Of a stretch of DNA of 64,000 bases, positions 32,294-40,458 are shown one piece after another (the first letter of the stretch is position 1; each line of letters opens with the position of its first letter). Origin of the DNA: Chryseobacterium cucumeris. Its GTDB lineage: Bacteria; Bacteroidota; Bacteroidia; Flavobacteriales; Weeksellaceae. Position numbers and translations under genes: made by a program. The stretch lies in the NCBI RefSeq assembly GCF_001593385.1, contig NZ_LUVZ01000043.1, positions 310,001 to 374,000 of the forward strand. The letters are read 5' to 3'. Under the pieces are notes generated by a model that ran no database searches, had not been told where the DNA came from, and saw only the letters and a program-made list of their open reading frames with translations.

Positions 32294-33319
32294 ATGAACA
32301 ACGACGAATTTTATATCAAAAGATGTATTGAGCTGGCTCAAAAAGCTCTTGGCAACACCTACCCTAACCCTCTTGTTGGAAGTGTGATCGTACACAACGG
32401 AAAAATCATTGGTGAAGGGTATCATCACAAAGCAGGAGAACCTCATGCAGAAATCAATGCCATTAATTCCGTTAAAAATAAAGATCTGATTCCGGAATCT
32501 ACAATCTATGTATCTCTGGAACCCTGCGCACATTATGGAAAAACTCCGCCATGCGCTTTGAAGATTAAAGAATTAGGATTTAAAAAAGTAGTGATTGGCG
32601 CAATGGACTCCCATGATAAAGTGAATGGAAAAGGAAAGAAAATCATTCAGGATGCTGGAATTGAAGCCGTATCAGGAATTCTTGAAGAAGAATGCATTGA
32701 ACTGAACAAAAGATTTTTCACCTATCACGAAAAGAAAAGACCATATATCATTTTAAAATGGGCAGAATCCGGTGATGGCTTTTTGGATAAGGATTTTACA
32801 CCGACAGCCGTTTCCAATACATTAGTAAACCAGTTTGTTCATCAGTTAAGAGCTGACGAGCATGCCATTTTAGTAGGAACTCAAACTGCATTGAACGATA
32901 ACCCCAGTCTTACCGTAAGAAATGTTGAAGGCGTAAATCCTGTAAGAATTCTGATTGATTTTGATTTAAAAGTTCCTGCCAGTTTCAATATTTATAACAA
33001 TAAAGCAAGAACATTGGTTTTAAATTCCGTGAAAGAAGGTACTGAAGGACATATTCAATTCATTCAAATCAACAAGGCTCATTTTCTACCTGAGCTCATG
33101 GAGGCATTGTATAAAGAACAAATACAATCTGTGATTATCGAAGGGGGCCGCTTTACTCTGCAGGAATTTATTAATGCTAATCTTTGGGACGAAGCTATTG
33201 TAATTAAAAATGAGAATTTGACAGTAGAAAATGGGACAAAAGCTCCGGAATTCAATCAAGTTCCTGATACAATTGAAAATTTCAGAGATAATACCATTTC
33301 ATTTTTTAAAGCAAAATAA
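32294..33319 (+). CDS. ribD: Bifunctional riboflavin deaminase/reductase
   Basis: A protein of 341 residues, ATG at 32294; a TTG nine codons earlier is less likely. The N-terminal half is the pyrimidine deaminase domain with the zinc site PHAEINAI and EPCAHYGKTPPC. The C-terminal half is the reductase domain (RPYIILKWAESGDGF, VGTQTALNDNPSLTVR, IIEGGRFTLQEF). Together they carry out two successive steps of riboflavin synthesis from GTP. The length is normal. It is not clustered with other rib genes here. Confidence 0.94.
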   Translation: MNNDEFYIKRCIELAQKALGNTYPNPLVGSVIVHNGKIIGEGYHHKAGEPHAEINAINSVKNKDLIPESTIYVSLEPCAHYGKTPPCALKIKELGFKKVVIGAMDSHDKVNGKGKKIIQDAGIEAVSGILEEECIELNKRFFTYHEKKRPYIILKWAESGDGFLDKDFTPTAVSNTLVNQFVHQLRADEHAILVGTQTALNDNPSLTVRNVEGVNPVRILIDFDLKVPASFNIYNNKARTLVLNSVKEGTEGHIQFIQINKAHFLPELMEALYKEQIQSVIIEGGRFTLQEFINANLWDEAIVIKNENLTVENGTKAPEFNQVPDTIENFRDNTISFFKAK

Positions 33320-33382
33320 TACTTTTGTATCACCATCAAATGAAATAATTTCTTTACATTAGTCTTACAAATTAAAATTACT

Positions 33383-33547
33383 ATGAAAAATTTAAAGAAA
33401 GTTTCGAGACAGAGTTTAAAAAAAGTAAACGGAGGAATTGCTCCTGAATGTTGCTCATTCTATCCTCCTTCATTACAACATTGCTGCGCAACACCTTCAA
33501 GTATGAGTTGCCCACCACCTTGGGCAGATGGAACATTCCCTTGTTAA
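33383..33547 (+). CDS. Cysteine-rich GG-leader peptide 1 (bacteriocin-like)
   Basis: A short gene of 54 residues. The leader MKNLKKVSRQSLKKVNGG ends with a double glycine (17-18). The core of 36 residues has six cysteines (positions 23, 24, 34, 35, 43, 54), many prolines (PPSLQHCC, CPPPWADG) and one tryptophan. GG-leader peptides of this type are annotated in Chryseobacterium as bacteriocin-like proteins, and the double glycine suggests cleavage by a C39 peptidase transporter. No modification or export gene is next to it. It lies 29 bases before a second peptide with almost the same leader. Confidence 0.8.
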   Translation: MKNLKKVSRQSLKKVNGGIAPECCSFYPPSLQHCCATPSSMSCPPPWADGTFPC

Positions 33548-33576
33548 ATTTTGATGTAAAAACAAAAACTAATATC

Positions 33577-33750
33577 ATGAAAAATTTGAAAAAAGTATCA
33601 AGAATCGGTTTAAAATCAATTCAAGGCGGAGCTTTTGTAAACTGTACTTTGCCTAATGGAGACCTTACAAGATGTAGAGATTTCTGTCCTACAGACTTTT
33701 GTGGTCCTACAAACTATATTTGTTTACTTCCGCTGGATTATTGCGGATAG
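33577..33750 (+). CDS. Cysteine-rich GG-leader peptide 2 (bacteriocin-like)
   Basis: A short gene of 57 residues, ATG at 33577; the frame is open much further upstream across peptide 1 in another frame, which is not real coding. The leader MKNLKKVSRIGLKSIQGG is nearly identical to that of peptide 1. The core of 39 residues shares only the cysteine-rich nature: six cysteines at 23, 33, 37, 42, 49 and 56. The two peptides are a tandem pair with conserved leaders and divergent cores. A terminator follows at 33783-33812. Confidence 0.82.
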   Translation: MKNLKKVSRIGLKSIQGGAFVNCTLPNGDLTRCRDFCPTDFCGPTNYICLLPLDYCG

Positions 33751-33782
33751 AAATAACAAAAGTTGCAATACATAAAAATTGG

Positions 33783-33812
33783 GAAGCTGTCAGAAATCTG
33801 GCGGCTTCTTTC
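33783..33812 (+). terminator. Terminator after the GG-leader peptides
   Basis: GAAGCTGTCAG pairs with CTGGCGGCTTC (11 bp with two G-U pairs, 4-base loop), followed by TTTC. It closes the peptide transcript before yigZ. Confidence 0.6.
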
Positions 33813-33864
33813 ATTAAGTACTAGGATTTATTTAATATTTTTGCATAACAAAGCAGCAATTCCG

Positions 33865-34470
33865 ATGACGTTCGAATACAAAACCATAGAAAGCCCCATA
33901 GAAAATACTCTTTTAAAAGAAAAAGGAAGCAAGTTTATCGGATTTGCTTATCCTGTGACTAATGAAAAAGAATTAAAGAGTGCACTGGAGAAAATAAGAG
34001 AAGAACATCCGAAAGCAACTCACCACTGTTATGCTTTCAGAATGGGATTGAATGGGGAAAACTATCGCGCCAATGATGACGGCGAACCTTCCGGAAGTGC
34101 AGGATTGCCTATTTACAATCAATTATTAGCGAATGAAATCACCAATGTCCTTGTCATTGTTGTCCGTTATTACGGAGGAACCAAACTGGGAGTTTCCGGC
34201 CTTGTAAAAACTTATAAAGAATCTGCGAAGATTACATTAGAGGCAGCCAGTATTATCACCAGAGAATTAGAAACAGAAGTAGAGATTCAATTTAACTTCA
34301 ATCAGCAGAATACAATTTTTACCTTGCTTTCTAAATTTGATGCTAAAGTTTTGAACTTCGATGCGAATGAAAACTGTATTCTCACCGCGTCATTGAAACT
34401 GGCACAAAAAGAAAGCATCTCAGAAAAGCTTTCTGAGATGCAATATGTTTCATTTGAATTTAATAATTAA
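33865..34470 (+). CDS. yigZ: YigZ/IMPACT family protein
   Basis: A protein of 201 residues starting with ATG at 33865; the open frame runs 34 codons further upstream, across the peptide terminator, which makes that start unlikely. The IMPACT N-terminal domain is clear: KGSKFIGFAYPV, THHCYAFRMG and the hallmark DDGEPSGSAGLP, then VVRYYGGTKLGVSGL. The C-terminal RNA-binding-like domain follows (residues about 135-201). The family is linked to translation control, but the bacterial role is not established. The last 4 bases overlap the convergent protease gene. Confidence 0.9.
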   Translation: MTFEYKTIESPIENTLLKEKGSKFIGFAYPVTNEKELKSALEKIREEHPKATHHCYAFRMGLNGENYRANDDGEPSGSAGLPIYNQLLANEITNVLVIVVRYYGGTKLGVSGLVKTYKESAKITLEAASIITRELETEVEIQFNFNQQNTIFTLLSKFDAKVLNFDANENCILTASLKLAQKESISEKLSEMQYVSFEFNN

Positions 34471-35177
34471 TCCCTTCTCCCACCAAGAAGCAAAGATCCC
34501 CAGTAAAGAAGTTGTGCCAGAGAACCTAATGCGGCTACCACATAAGTTCTTGCCGCCCATTTTAAGCTATCCTGTACTCCAACAAATTCTTCTGCAGTTA
34601 CAGTTCCAGTATCTTTAAGCCACTTCATCGCTCTGTTACTTGCATCGTATTCCACAGGAAGTGTTACAAAAGCAAAAAGTGTTGTCATGGCAAACATCGC
34701 AACGCCGATTGCCAGCACAGTAGTGTTTCCATTAGGGTTTTCAATTGTTCTGGACGCAGCCATTACTGCGATACCCGCAATAAGGACAAATTGCATCAGA
34801 TTGGAACTTATATTGACAATAGGAACCAGTTTTGAACGTAAATTCAGCATAGAATACCCTACCGCATGCTGCACTGCATGCCCACACTCGTGAGCTGCCA
34901 CTGCTGCGGCCGCTGCGTTTCTCTGCATATAAACACCCTCAGAAAGGTTCACTGTTTTATCTGCCGGATTATAGTGGTCCGTCAACTGCCCGGGTACTGA
35001 TATGACCTGAACATCATTTATCCCGTTATCTCTCAACATCTTTTCCGCTACTTCTTTCCCCGAAAGGCCATTTCGAAGGTGCACATTGGAATAATATTCA
35101 AATTTCGATTTCAATCTGGACGAAACCCACCAGCTCACCAACATTGAAATACCAATAATGATATAATAACCCACCAT
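34467..35177 (-). CDS. Zinc metallopeptidase, YugP-like membrane protease
   Basis: A protein of 236 residues. An N-terminal transmembrane segment (YYIIIGISMLVSWWVS) precedes the zinc motif HECGH in AAAAAVAAHECGHAVQHA. Further helices lie at about 125-175 and near the C-terminus. The family is the neutral zinc metallopeptidase YugP group; the third ligand is expected in the conserved VEYDASNRA block. It is convergent with yigZ and divergent from the GNAT-like gene. The substrate is unknown. Confidence 0.9.
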   Translation of the reverse strand: MVGYYIIIGISMLVSWWVSSRLKSKFEYYSNVHLRNGLSGKEVAEKMLRDNGINDVQVISVPGQLTDHYNPADKTVNLSEGVYMQRNAAAAAVAAHECGHAVQHAVGYSMLNLRSKLVPIVNISSNLMQFVLIAGIAVMAASRTIENPNGNTTVLAIGVAMFAMTTLFAFVTLPVEYDASNRAMKWLKDTGTVTAEEFVGVQDSLKWAARTYVVAALGSLAQLLYWGSLLLGGRRD

Positions 35178-35281
35178 TTTATATAAATTTTGTGTTTAAT
35201 TTTACCCATAATCATATAAAAACTGTGCCAAAGTATACGATATTATTATTTATATTTGTCCTTTAATTCCTCTCAAAAAAC

Positions 35282-36409
35282 ATGTCTACAGTTTCAATTA
35301 TTGAAGTAAAAACAGCGGGTCAGCTCAAGCAATTCGTAAGGTTTCCAATGGATTTGTATAAAAACAATCCCTACTATGTTCCGTCCTTTATCAATGACGA
35401 AATCAACATTTGGAATGCAAATGAAAATCCTGCGCTTCAATATTCAGAAGCCAAACAGTTTCTGGCTTATAAGAATGATAAGATTGTAGGAAGAATTGCT
35501 GTTTTGATCAATCACAAAGAAGAGAGAGAGTTAGGCATTAAAAAAGTACGCTTTGGATGGATCGACTTTATTGATGATGCTGAAGTTTCAAAAGCATTGA
35601 TTCAAAAAGCGGTTGATTATGCCAAAGAAAAAAATATTGACAAAATTGAAGGCCCAATGGGCTTCACCAATCTTGATAAAGCAGGAATGCTGATCAAAGG
35701 TTTTGACCAGCTGGCGACGATGATCGGAATTTATAATAACGAGTACTATCCAAGGCATCTTGAGAACCTGGGATTGACTAAAGAAAAGGAATGGGTAGAG
35801 TTTGAAATAATCTTCCCCGAAACATTACCGGACAAAATTCATAAATTCAATCAGCTTATTTCTGAAAAATACAAGCTAAAAGTTTTAAAATTCAAAACAA
35901 AAGAAGAGATTATTCAGTATGTAGATCCTATGTTTGATCTTCTGGATGAGACTTACAAACATCTTTCTACATACACTCCGATTTCTGATGAACAGCGTAA
36001 AACCTATAAAGAGAAATATTTCAAACTTATTGATAAAGATTTCATTGTTTGTATTGCTGATGAACACAATAATCTGATCTCCTTTGCTATTACAATGCCT
36101 TCTTATTCCAAAGCTCTGCAGAAGTCCGGTGGAAAACTACTTCCTTTTGGCTGGTGGCATTTCTTACAAGCAGGAAAGAAAAATGACAGAGCGAACTTCT
36201 ACCTGATCGGAATTCATCCGGATTATCAGAGAAGAGGAGTAACTTCTATTATTTTTAAAGAAATCTGGGATATTTTCAGAAAAAAAGGAGTAAAGTACCT
36301 TGAAACCAACCCGGAACTCGAAGAAAACAAAAGTATTCAGCTGTTGTGGCAGGATTACAATCCGGTGAATCACAAAAGAAGGAGAACATATTCAATGGAA
36401 CTCAACTAA
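35282..36409 (+). CDS. GNAT-like N-acetyltransferase
   Basis: A protein of 375 residues with no signal peptide. The C-terminal part has a GNAT acetyl-CoA block: NFYLIGIHPDYQRRGVTSIIF, where the Q-R-R-G motif binds the cofactor, followed by KYLETNPELEENKSIQLLW. The N-terminal part also resembles a GNAT half domain (FLAYKNDKIVGRIAVLINH). Such two-part proteins of about 375 residues are widespread in Bacteroidota without a known substrate. The neighbouring small membrane protein starts 51 bases after the stop. Confidence 0.82.
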   Translation: MSTVSIIEVKTAGQLKQFVRFPMDLYKNNPYYVPSFINDEINIWNANENPALQYSEAKQFLAYKNDKIVGRIAVLINHKEERELGIKKVRFGWIDFIDDAEVSKALIQKAVDYAKEKNIDKIEGPMGFTNLDKAGMLIKGFDQLATMIGIYNNEYYPRHLENLGLTKEKEWVEFEIIFPETLPDKIHKFNQLISEKYKLKVLKFKTKEEIIQYVDPMFDLLDETYKHLSTYTPISDEQRKTYKEKYFKLIDKDFIVCIADEHNNLISFAITMPSYSKALQKSGGKLLPFGWWHFLQAGKKNDRANFYLIGIHPDYQRRGVTSIIFKEIWDIFRKKGVKYLETNPELEENKSIQLLWQDYNPVNHKRRRTYSMELN

Positions 36410-36460
36410 TTGATACTGCATTTTGTAAAACGTAAACTCACTACCCAAACTTTGAACTTT

Positions 36461-36637
36461 ATGAAACCACAGCTTATCATATTTGCTATTTTAATTGCCG
36501 GATTTATTGGTTATAACATTTTTTTTCAGTCGCCCGATGACAAAACCAATACGGTAATCAATATTCTTTTTGCCAGTATTCTTTTTGGATATATTTCCTT
36601 TATGGCCTATACTCTTTTGAAAAAAATGAAAAAATAA
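36461..36637 (+). CDS. Small two-helix membrane protein
   Basis: A protein of 58 residues starting with ATG at 36461 (MKPQLIIFAILIAGFIGY). The open frame goes back 17 codons to a TTG, with no sign of coding. Two hydrophobic segments (5-22 and 34-52) are separated by a short polar loop (QSPDDKTNT), and the C-terminus is basic (KKMKK). The function is unknown. The 273 bases that follow hold only the nuo promoter region. Confidence 0.65.
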   Translation: MKPQLIIFAILIAGFIGYNIFFQSPDDKTNTVINILFASILFGYISFMAYTLLKKMKK

Positions 36638-36879
36638 GCCATAACCATAGCCCAATAGGTCATTTAATCACTTGTTTTTATTCCTCAATAAATAAATTCA
36701 AAATATCCAGGATATACATGATGGGATGCAATTTTTCCAGAGTTACTACAAAAAAAGGGGAAAAACACCACAAAAAAATAATCACAAAAAGCTAATTTTT
36801 ATTGATTCTAAATTACCGGTTTAGCTCATTTTAATCCGACTTTTAAGCTGATAAATTTCATGCTTTCTTGTTTATTCGC

Positions 36880-36887
36880 TAAATTTG
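36880..36887 (+). promoter_or_regulatory. -7 element of the nuo operon
   Basis: TAAATTTG matches TAnnTTTG exactly, 23 bases before the nuoA start. The nearest TTG lies only 9 bases upstream, so the -33 part is not clear. The rest of the gap from 36638 shows no gene. Confidence 0.5.
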
Positions 36888-36910
36888 CAAATTGAGATAA
36901 TAATGCAAAA

Positions 36911-37282
36911 ATGAATTTACCTGAAAGTTATATTCCAATCCTTATCCAGGCTGGTGTAGCAGTAGGATTTGTAGCGGTTTCTTTGCTTGGAGCACATTTC
37001 TTAGGTCCACAGCAGAAAAAAGGAAACTCTGTAAAAAACCAAAGCTGGGAATGTGGAGTTCCTGTAGAAGGAAATGCAAGAACACCGTTTTCTATCAAGT
37101 ACTTCCTGACTGCGGTATTGTTCGTACTATTCGATATTGAAATCGTATTCTTTTATCCTTACGCTGTAAACTTCAGAGAATTCGGTATGGAAGGTTTCCT
37201 TGCCGTGCTTACATTCGTTGCGATCTTCTTCGTAGCGTTTTTCTATGTCTGGAAACGAGGCGCACTGGATTGGGATAAATAA
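36911..37282 (+). CDS. nuoA: NADH-quinone oxidoreductase subunit A
   Basis: A protein of 123 residues with three transmembrane helices. The conserved blocks are FLGPQQKKGNSVKNQSWECGVP and FSIKYFLTAVLFVLFDIEIVFFYP, the latter with the D and E of the membrane arm. NuoA packs against NuoH and NuoJ at the junction of the two arms of complex I. It is the first gene of an operon that runs through nuoN. Confidence 0.96.
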   Translation: MNLPESYIPILIQAGVAVGFVAVSLLGAHFLGPQQKKGNSVKNQSWECGVPVEGNARTPFSIKYFLTAVLFVLFDIEIVFFYPYAVNFREFGMEGFLAVLTFVAIFFVAFFYVWKRGALDWDK

Positions 37283-37376
37283 ATTTTAACATTAAAAGAT
37301 TGAATAATTTAATCGTTTAAAAACAGAGATGATTAAATTTATAAACGTTTTAATCTTTAAATATCAACAAAAGAAA

Positions 37377-37937
37377 ATGTCAGATAAAAAACCAGTAATA
37401 AGAACAGATGCACCTGCTCCCGAAGGCTATGAAGGAGAAGGGTTTTTCGCAACAAAACTGAGCAGTGTAATCGGGATGGCAAGAAAGTTTTCACTTTGGC
37501 CGTTACCCTTTGCAACCTCTTGTTGTGGTATCGAGTTTATGGCTACCCTAAACCCGACATATGATGCTTCAAGATTTGGTATGGAAAGAAACTCTTTCTC
37601 TCCAAGACAGGCTGATATGCTGATGGTTTGCGGAACTATATCAAAGAAATTAGGACCTGTCCTGAAAGAAGTGTACACTCAGATGGCTGAGCCGAAATGG
37701 GTGGTAGCAGTTGGAGCTTGTGCTTCCAGCGGTGGTATTTTTGATACGTATTCTGTACTTCAGGGAATTGACAAGATTATTCCGGTAGACGTTTACGTTC
37801 CCGGATGTCCTCCAAGACCTGAACAGATCATTGAAGGTGTAATGCAGGTACAGGCTCTTGCAGAAAGCGAAAGCATCAGAAGAAGAGACATGCCTGAATA
37901 TCAGAAATTATTAGATTCTTACAACATAAGCAACTAA
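37377..37937 (+). CDS. nuoB: NADH-quinone oxidoreductase subunit B
   Basis: A protein of 186 residues starting with ATG at 37377; the frame extends 16 codons upstream but that part is not conserved coding. It holds the four cysteines of cluster N2: C49 and C50 in TSCCGIEF, C114 in GACASSGG and C143 in GCPPRPE. N2 is the last iron-sulfur centre before quinone. The N-terminal PAPEGYEGEGFFATKL is usual for Bacteroidota. Confidence 0.96.
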   Translation: MSDKKPVIRTDAPAPEGYEGEGFFATKLSSVIGMARKFSLWPLPFATSCCGIEFMATLNPTYDASRFGMERNSFSPRQADMLMVCGTISKKLGPVLKEVYTQMAEPKWVVAVGACASSGGIFDTYSVLQGIDKIIPVDVYVPGCPPRPEQIIEGVMQVQALAESESIRRRDMPEYQKLLDSYNISN

Positions 37938-37943
37938 ACGGAA

Positions 37944-38438
37944 ATGACAAACGAATTTGTATTAGAAGCAATCACAAGAGAATTTCCGGAATCTGTCATT
38001 TCAAGCTCAGAACCTTATGGAATGTTGACTATTGAAGTGAAGAAAGAAGATATTAAGAAAATCATTCACTATCTGAAAGATTCATCACTGGAATTTAATT
38101 TCCTTACGGATATCTGTGGTATTCATTATCCTGAATTCCCTGAAAAGGAAATTGGTGTTGTATACCATTTGCACAATATGATGGCCAATTTCAGATTACG
38201 TCTGAAAATCTTTATGTCCAGAGAAAATATTGAAGTAGACTCTCTTGTAGAGCTATTTGCAGGAGCTAACTGGATGGAAAGAGAAACGTATGATTTCTAT
38301 GGGATTAAATTTAAAGGACACCCAGATCTCAGACCTATTTTAAATATGGAAGATCTTGGATACCACCCAATGTTGAAGGAATATCGCCTTGAAGACGGTA
38401 CAAGAACCGACAAGAACGATAGCATGTTCGGAAGATAA
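37944..38438 (+). CDS. nuoC: NADH-quinone oxidoreductase subunit C
   Basis: A protein of 164 residues, the 30-kDa-type subunit of the peripheral arm. The hallmark is GANWMERETYDFYGIKFKGH (about 110-130), followed by a C-terminal RPILNMEDLGYHPMLKEY. It is a separate gene and not fused to nuoD as in enterobacteria. It begins 6 bases after nuoB. Confidence 0.95.
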   Translation: MTNEFVLEAITREFPESVISSSEPYGMLTIEVKKEDIKKIIHYLKDSSLEFNFLTDICGIHYPEFPEKEIGVVYHLHNMMANFRLRLKIFMSRENIEVDSLVELFAGANWMERETYDFYGIKFKGHPDLRPILNMEDLGYHPMLKEYRLEDGTRTDKNDSMFGR

Positions 38439-38445
38439 AAAATAA

Positions 38446-38508
38446 TGCAATAAGCAGTAAGCAGCAAGCAATAAGCTTAAAGCCTAGAGCCTATAGCCTA
38501 AAGCATTT
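38446..38508 (+). repeat. AAGC-rich spacer between nuoC and nuoD
   Basis: The spacer is built of short near-repeats of AAGC and AGCCTA. It contains AAGCTTAAAGC, which recurs in the spacer before nuoG near 42760. No reading frame is present. It looks like a decayed or expanding simple repeat within the operon mRNA. Confidence 0.5.
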
Positions 38509-38513
38509 AAATT

Positions 38514-39737
38514 ATGAAAGATAACTCATTATCTAATATACTAAACCAGTACGAAAGTAAGGAACAGATTGATGGACAATTATATACCCTGAATCTAGGA
38601 CCTACCCACCCTGCTACGCACGGGATTTTCCAGAATATCTTAACGATGGATGGAGAAAGAATCCTTCACGCAGAGCAAACCGTAGGATATATCCACAGAG
38701 CATTTGAGAAAATTTCTGAAAGAAGAAACTATTCTCAGATCACTACCCTTACGGACCGTATGAATTACTGTTCTGCACCCATCAATAACTTAGGCTGGCA
38801 CATGACAGTAGAAAAACTGATTGGCGTAGAAGTTCCAAAACGCGTAGACTATATGCGCGTTATCCTGATGGAGCTTGCCAGAATCGGTGACCACCTGATC
38901 TGTAACGGGGTAACCGGAATGGACTCAGGAGCTATTACAGGTCTTACTTATATGTTCATCGAAAGAGAACGTATTTATGATATGTATGAGCAAATCTGCG
39001 GAGCCAGAATGACAACCAATATGGGAAGAATCGGAGGTTTTGAAAGAGATTTCACTCCTAAATTCCATGAGCTGATCAAGGATTTCTTAAAAACTTTCCC
39101 ACCAAGATTCAAAGAATTCTGTACTTTATTAGAAAGAAACAGAATTTTCATGGACAGAACCATCGGTACAGGAGCTATTTCTGCCGAAAGAGCTTTAAGC
39201 TACGGTTTCACAGGTCCTAACTTACGTGCAGCAGGTGTAGATTACGATGTACGAGTTGCGCAGCCTTATTCTTCATATCAGGATTTCGACTTCATTATTC
39301 CGGTAGGAACTTCAGGAGATACTTACGACCGTTTCATGGTTCGTCAACAGGAAGTCTGGGAATCAATCAAAATTATCAAACAAGCATACGAAAATCTTCC
39401 GGAAGGGCCATTCCATGCGGATGTCCCTGATTTCTATCTTCCTGAAAAGGCAGATGTATATCAGAAAATGGAAGCATTGATCTACCATTTCAAAATCGTA
39501 ATGGGAGAAACCGATGTACCAAAAGGAGAAGTTTACCATGCTGTAGAAGGTGGAAACGGAGAATTAGGTTTCTATCTTGTGAGTGACGGAGGAAGAAGCC
39601 CTTACAGACTTCACTTCAGAAGACCATGCTTCATCTACTATCAGGCATACCCTGAAATGATTACAGGTTCTGTAATTTCAGATGCCATTGTAACGATGTG
39701 TAGTATGAATATTATTGCGGGAGAATTAGACGCATAA
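38514..39737 (+). CDS. nuoD: NADH-quinone oxidoreductase subunit D
   Basis: A protein of 407 residues, the 49-kDa-type subunit that forms the quinone site with NuoB. The early LNLGPTHPATHG holds the quinone-contacting histidine, followed by AEQTVGYIHRAFEK and CNGVTGMDSGAITG. The closing SDAIVTMCSMNIIAGELD is the usual family end, including its cysteine. The start ATG follows a 75-base repeat-rich spacer. Confidence 0.96.
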   Translation: MKDNSLSNILNQYESKEQIDGQLYTLNLGPTHPATHGIFQNILTMDGERILHAEQTVGYIHRAFEKISERRNYSQITTLTDRMNYCSAPINNLGWHMTVEKLIGVEVPKRVDYMRVILMELARIGDHLICNGVTGMDSGAITGLTYMFIERERIYDMYEQICGARMTTNMGRIGGFERDFTPKFHELIKDFLKTFPPRFKEFCTLLERNRIFMDRTIGTGAISAERALSYGFTGPNLRAAGVDYDVRVAQPYSSYQDFDFIIPVGTSGDTYDRFMVRQQEVWESIKIIKQAYENLPEGPFHADVPDFYLPEKADVYQKMEALIYHFKIVMGETDVPKGEVYHAVEGGNGELGFYLVSDGGRSPYRLHFRRPCFIYYQAYPEMITGSVISDAIVTMCSMNIIAGELDA

Positions 39738-39747
39738 AAAGAAGATG

Positions 39748-39812
39748 TCAGACATCAGATTTCAGATGTTAGACTCTTCGCTTTATATATAAATTTAAAA
39801 TCTGATGTCTGA
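39748..39812 (+). repeat. 15-bp hairpin repeat between nuoD and nuoE
   Basis: TCAGACATCAGATTT (39748-39762) is matched exactly by AAATCTGATGTCTGA (39798-39812) with a 35-base loop, and further ATCTGAAATC words lie after it. Similar words fill the nuoG-nuoH and nuoH-nuoI spacers. It can form a stable mRNA hairpin inside the operon. Confidence 0.75.
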
Positions 39813-39841
39813 AATCTGGCATCTGAAATCTTAGATAAAAA

Positions 39842-40351
39842 ATGAGCGAAACAATAGCTTTTAAACCGGAAAGTTTAGCACAGGTACACAAAATTATCGC
39901 AAGATATCCTGAAGGAAGACAAAAATCTGCTCTTCTTCCTGTACTTCACTTGGCACAGAAAGAATTCGGAGGATGGTTAGATGTTCCTGTGATGGATTAT
40001 GTTGCCGGACTATTAAGTATCCAACCGATCGAAGTATATGAAGTGGCTACTTTCTATACGATGTTCAATATGAAGCCGGTAGGCAAATATGTGCTGGAAG
40101 TTTGCAGAACAGGACCTTGTATGGTTTGTGGAAGCGAAAAAATTCTGGATCATATCAGAACCAAACTGAACATTAAGGATGGAGAAACTACTGAAGACGG
40201 TATGTTTACTTTAAAACCAGCTGAATGTCTTGGAGCATGCGGATACGCACCCATGATGCAGCTAGGGAAATTCTTTCATGAAAATTTAACGATAGAAAAA
40301 GTAGATGAAATCCTTGATCTTTGCAGACAGGGACAAGTTGCTTTAGACTAA
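39842..40351 (+). CDS. nuoE: NADH-quinone oxidoreductase subunit E
   Basis: A protein of 169 residues, the 24-kDa-type thioredoxin-like subunit that carries the [2Fe-2S] cluster N1a. The four cysteine ligands are in CRTGPCMVCG (about 94-103) and in ECLGACGYAP (about 128-137). The N-terminal half is the usual helical region (PEGRQKSALLPVLHLAQKE). The start follows the hairpin repeat spacer. Confidence 0.95.
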   Translation: MSETIAFKPESLAQVHKIIARYPEGRQKSALLPVLHLAQKEFGGWLDVPVMDYVAGLLSIQPIEVYEVATFYTMFNMKPVGKYVLEVCRTGPCMVCGSEKILDHIRTKLNIKDGETTEDGMFTLKPAECLGACGYAPMMQLGKFFHENLTIEKVDEILDLCRQGQVALD

Positions 40352-40458
40352 TAGAAATTTTAAATTCTACATTTTAGATTTTAAATTATTCAGTTATTTT
40401 CTTTAATAATTATAAAAAGCTAGAAGCCAATGGCTAATAGCGAAAAGCATAATAAACA

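Noticed and set aside
33448..33750. A single 100-residue protein covering both GG-leader peptides
   Set aside because: The first half reads peptide 1 out of frame; two separate ATGs with matching leaders explain the region better.
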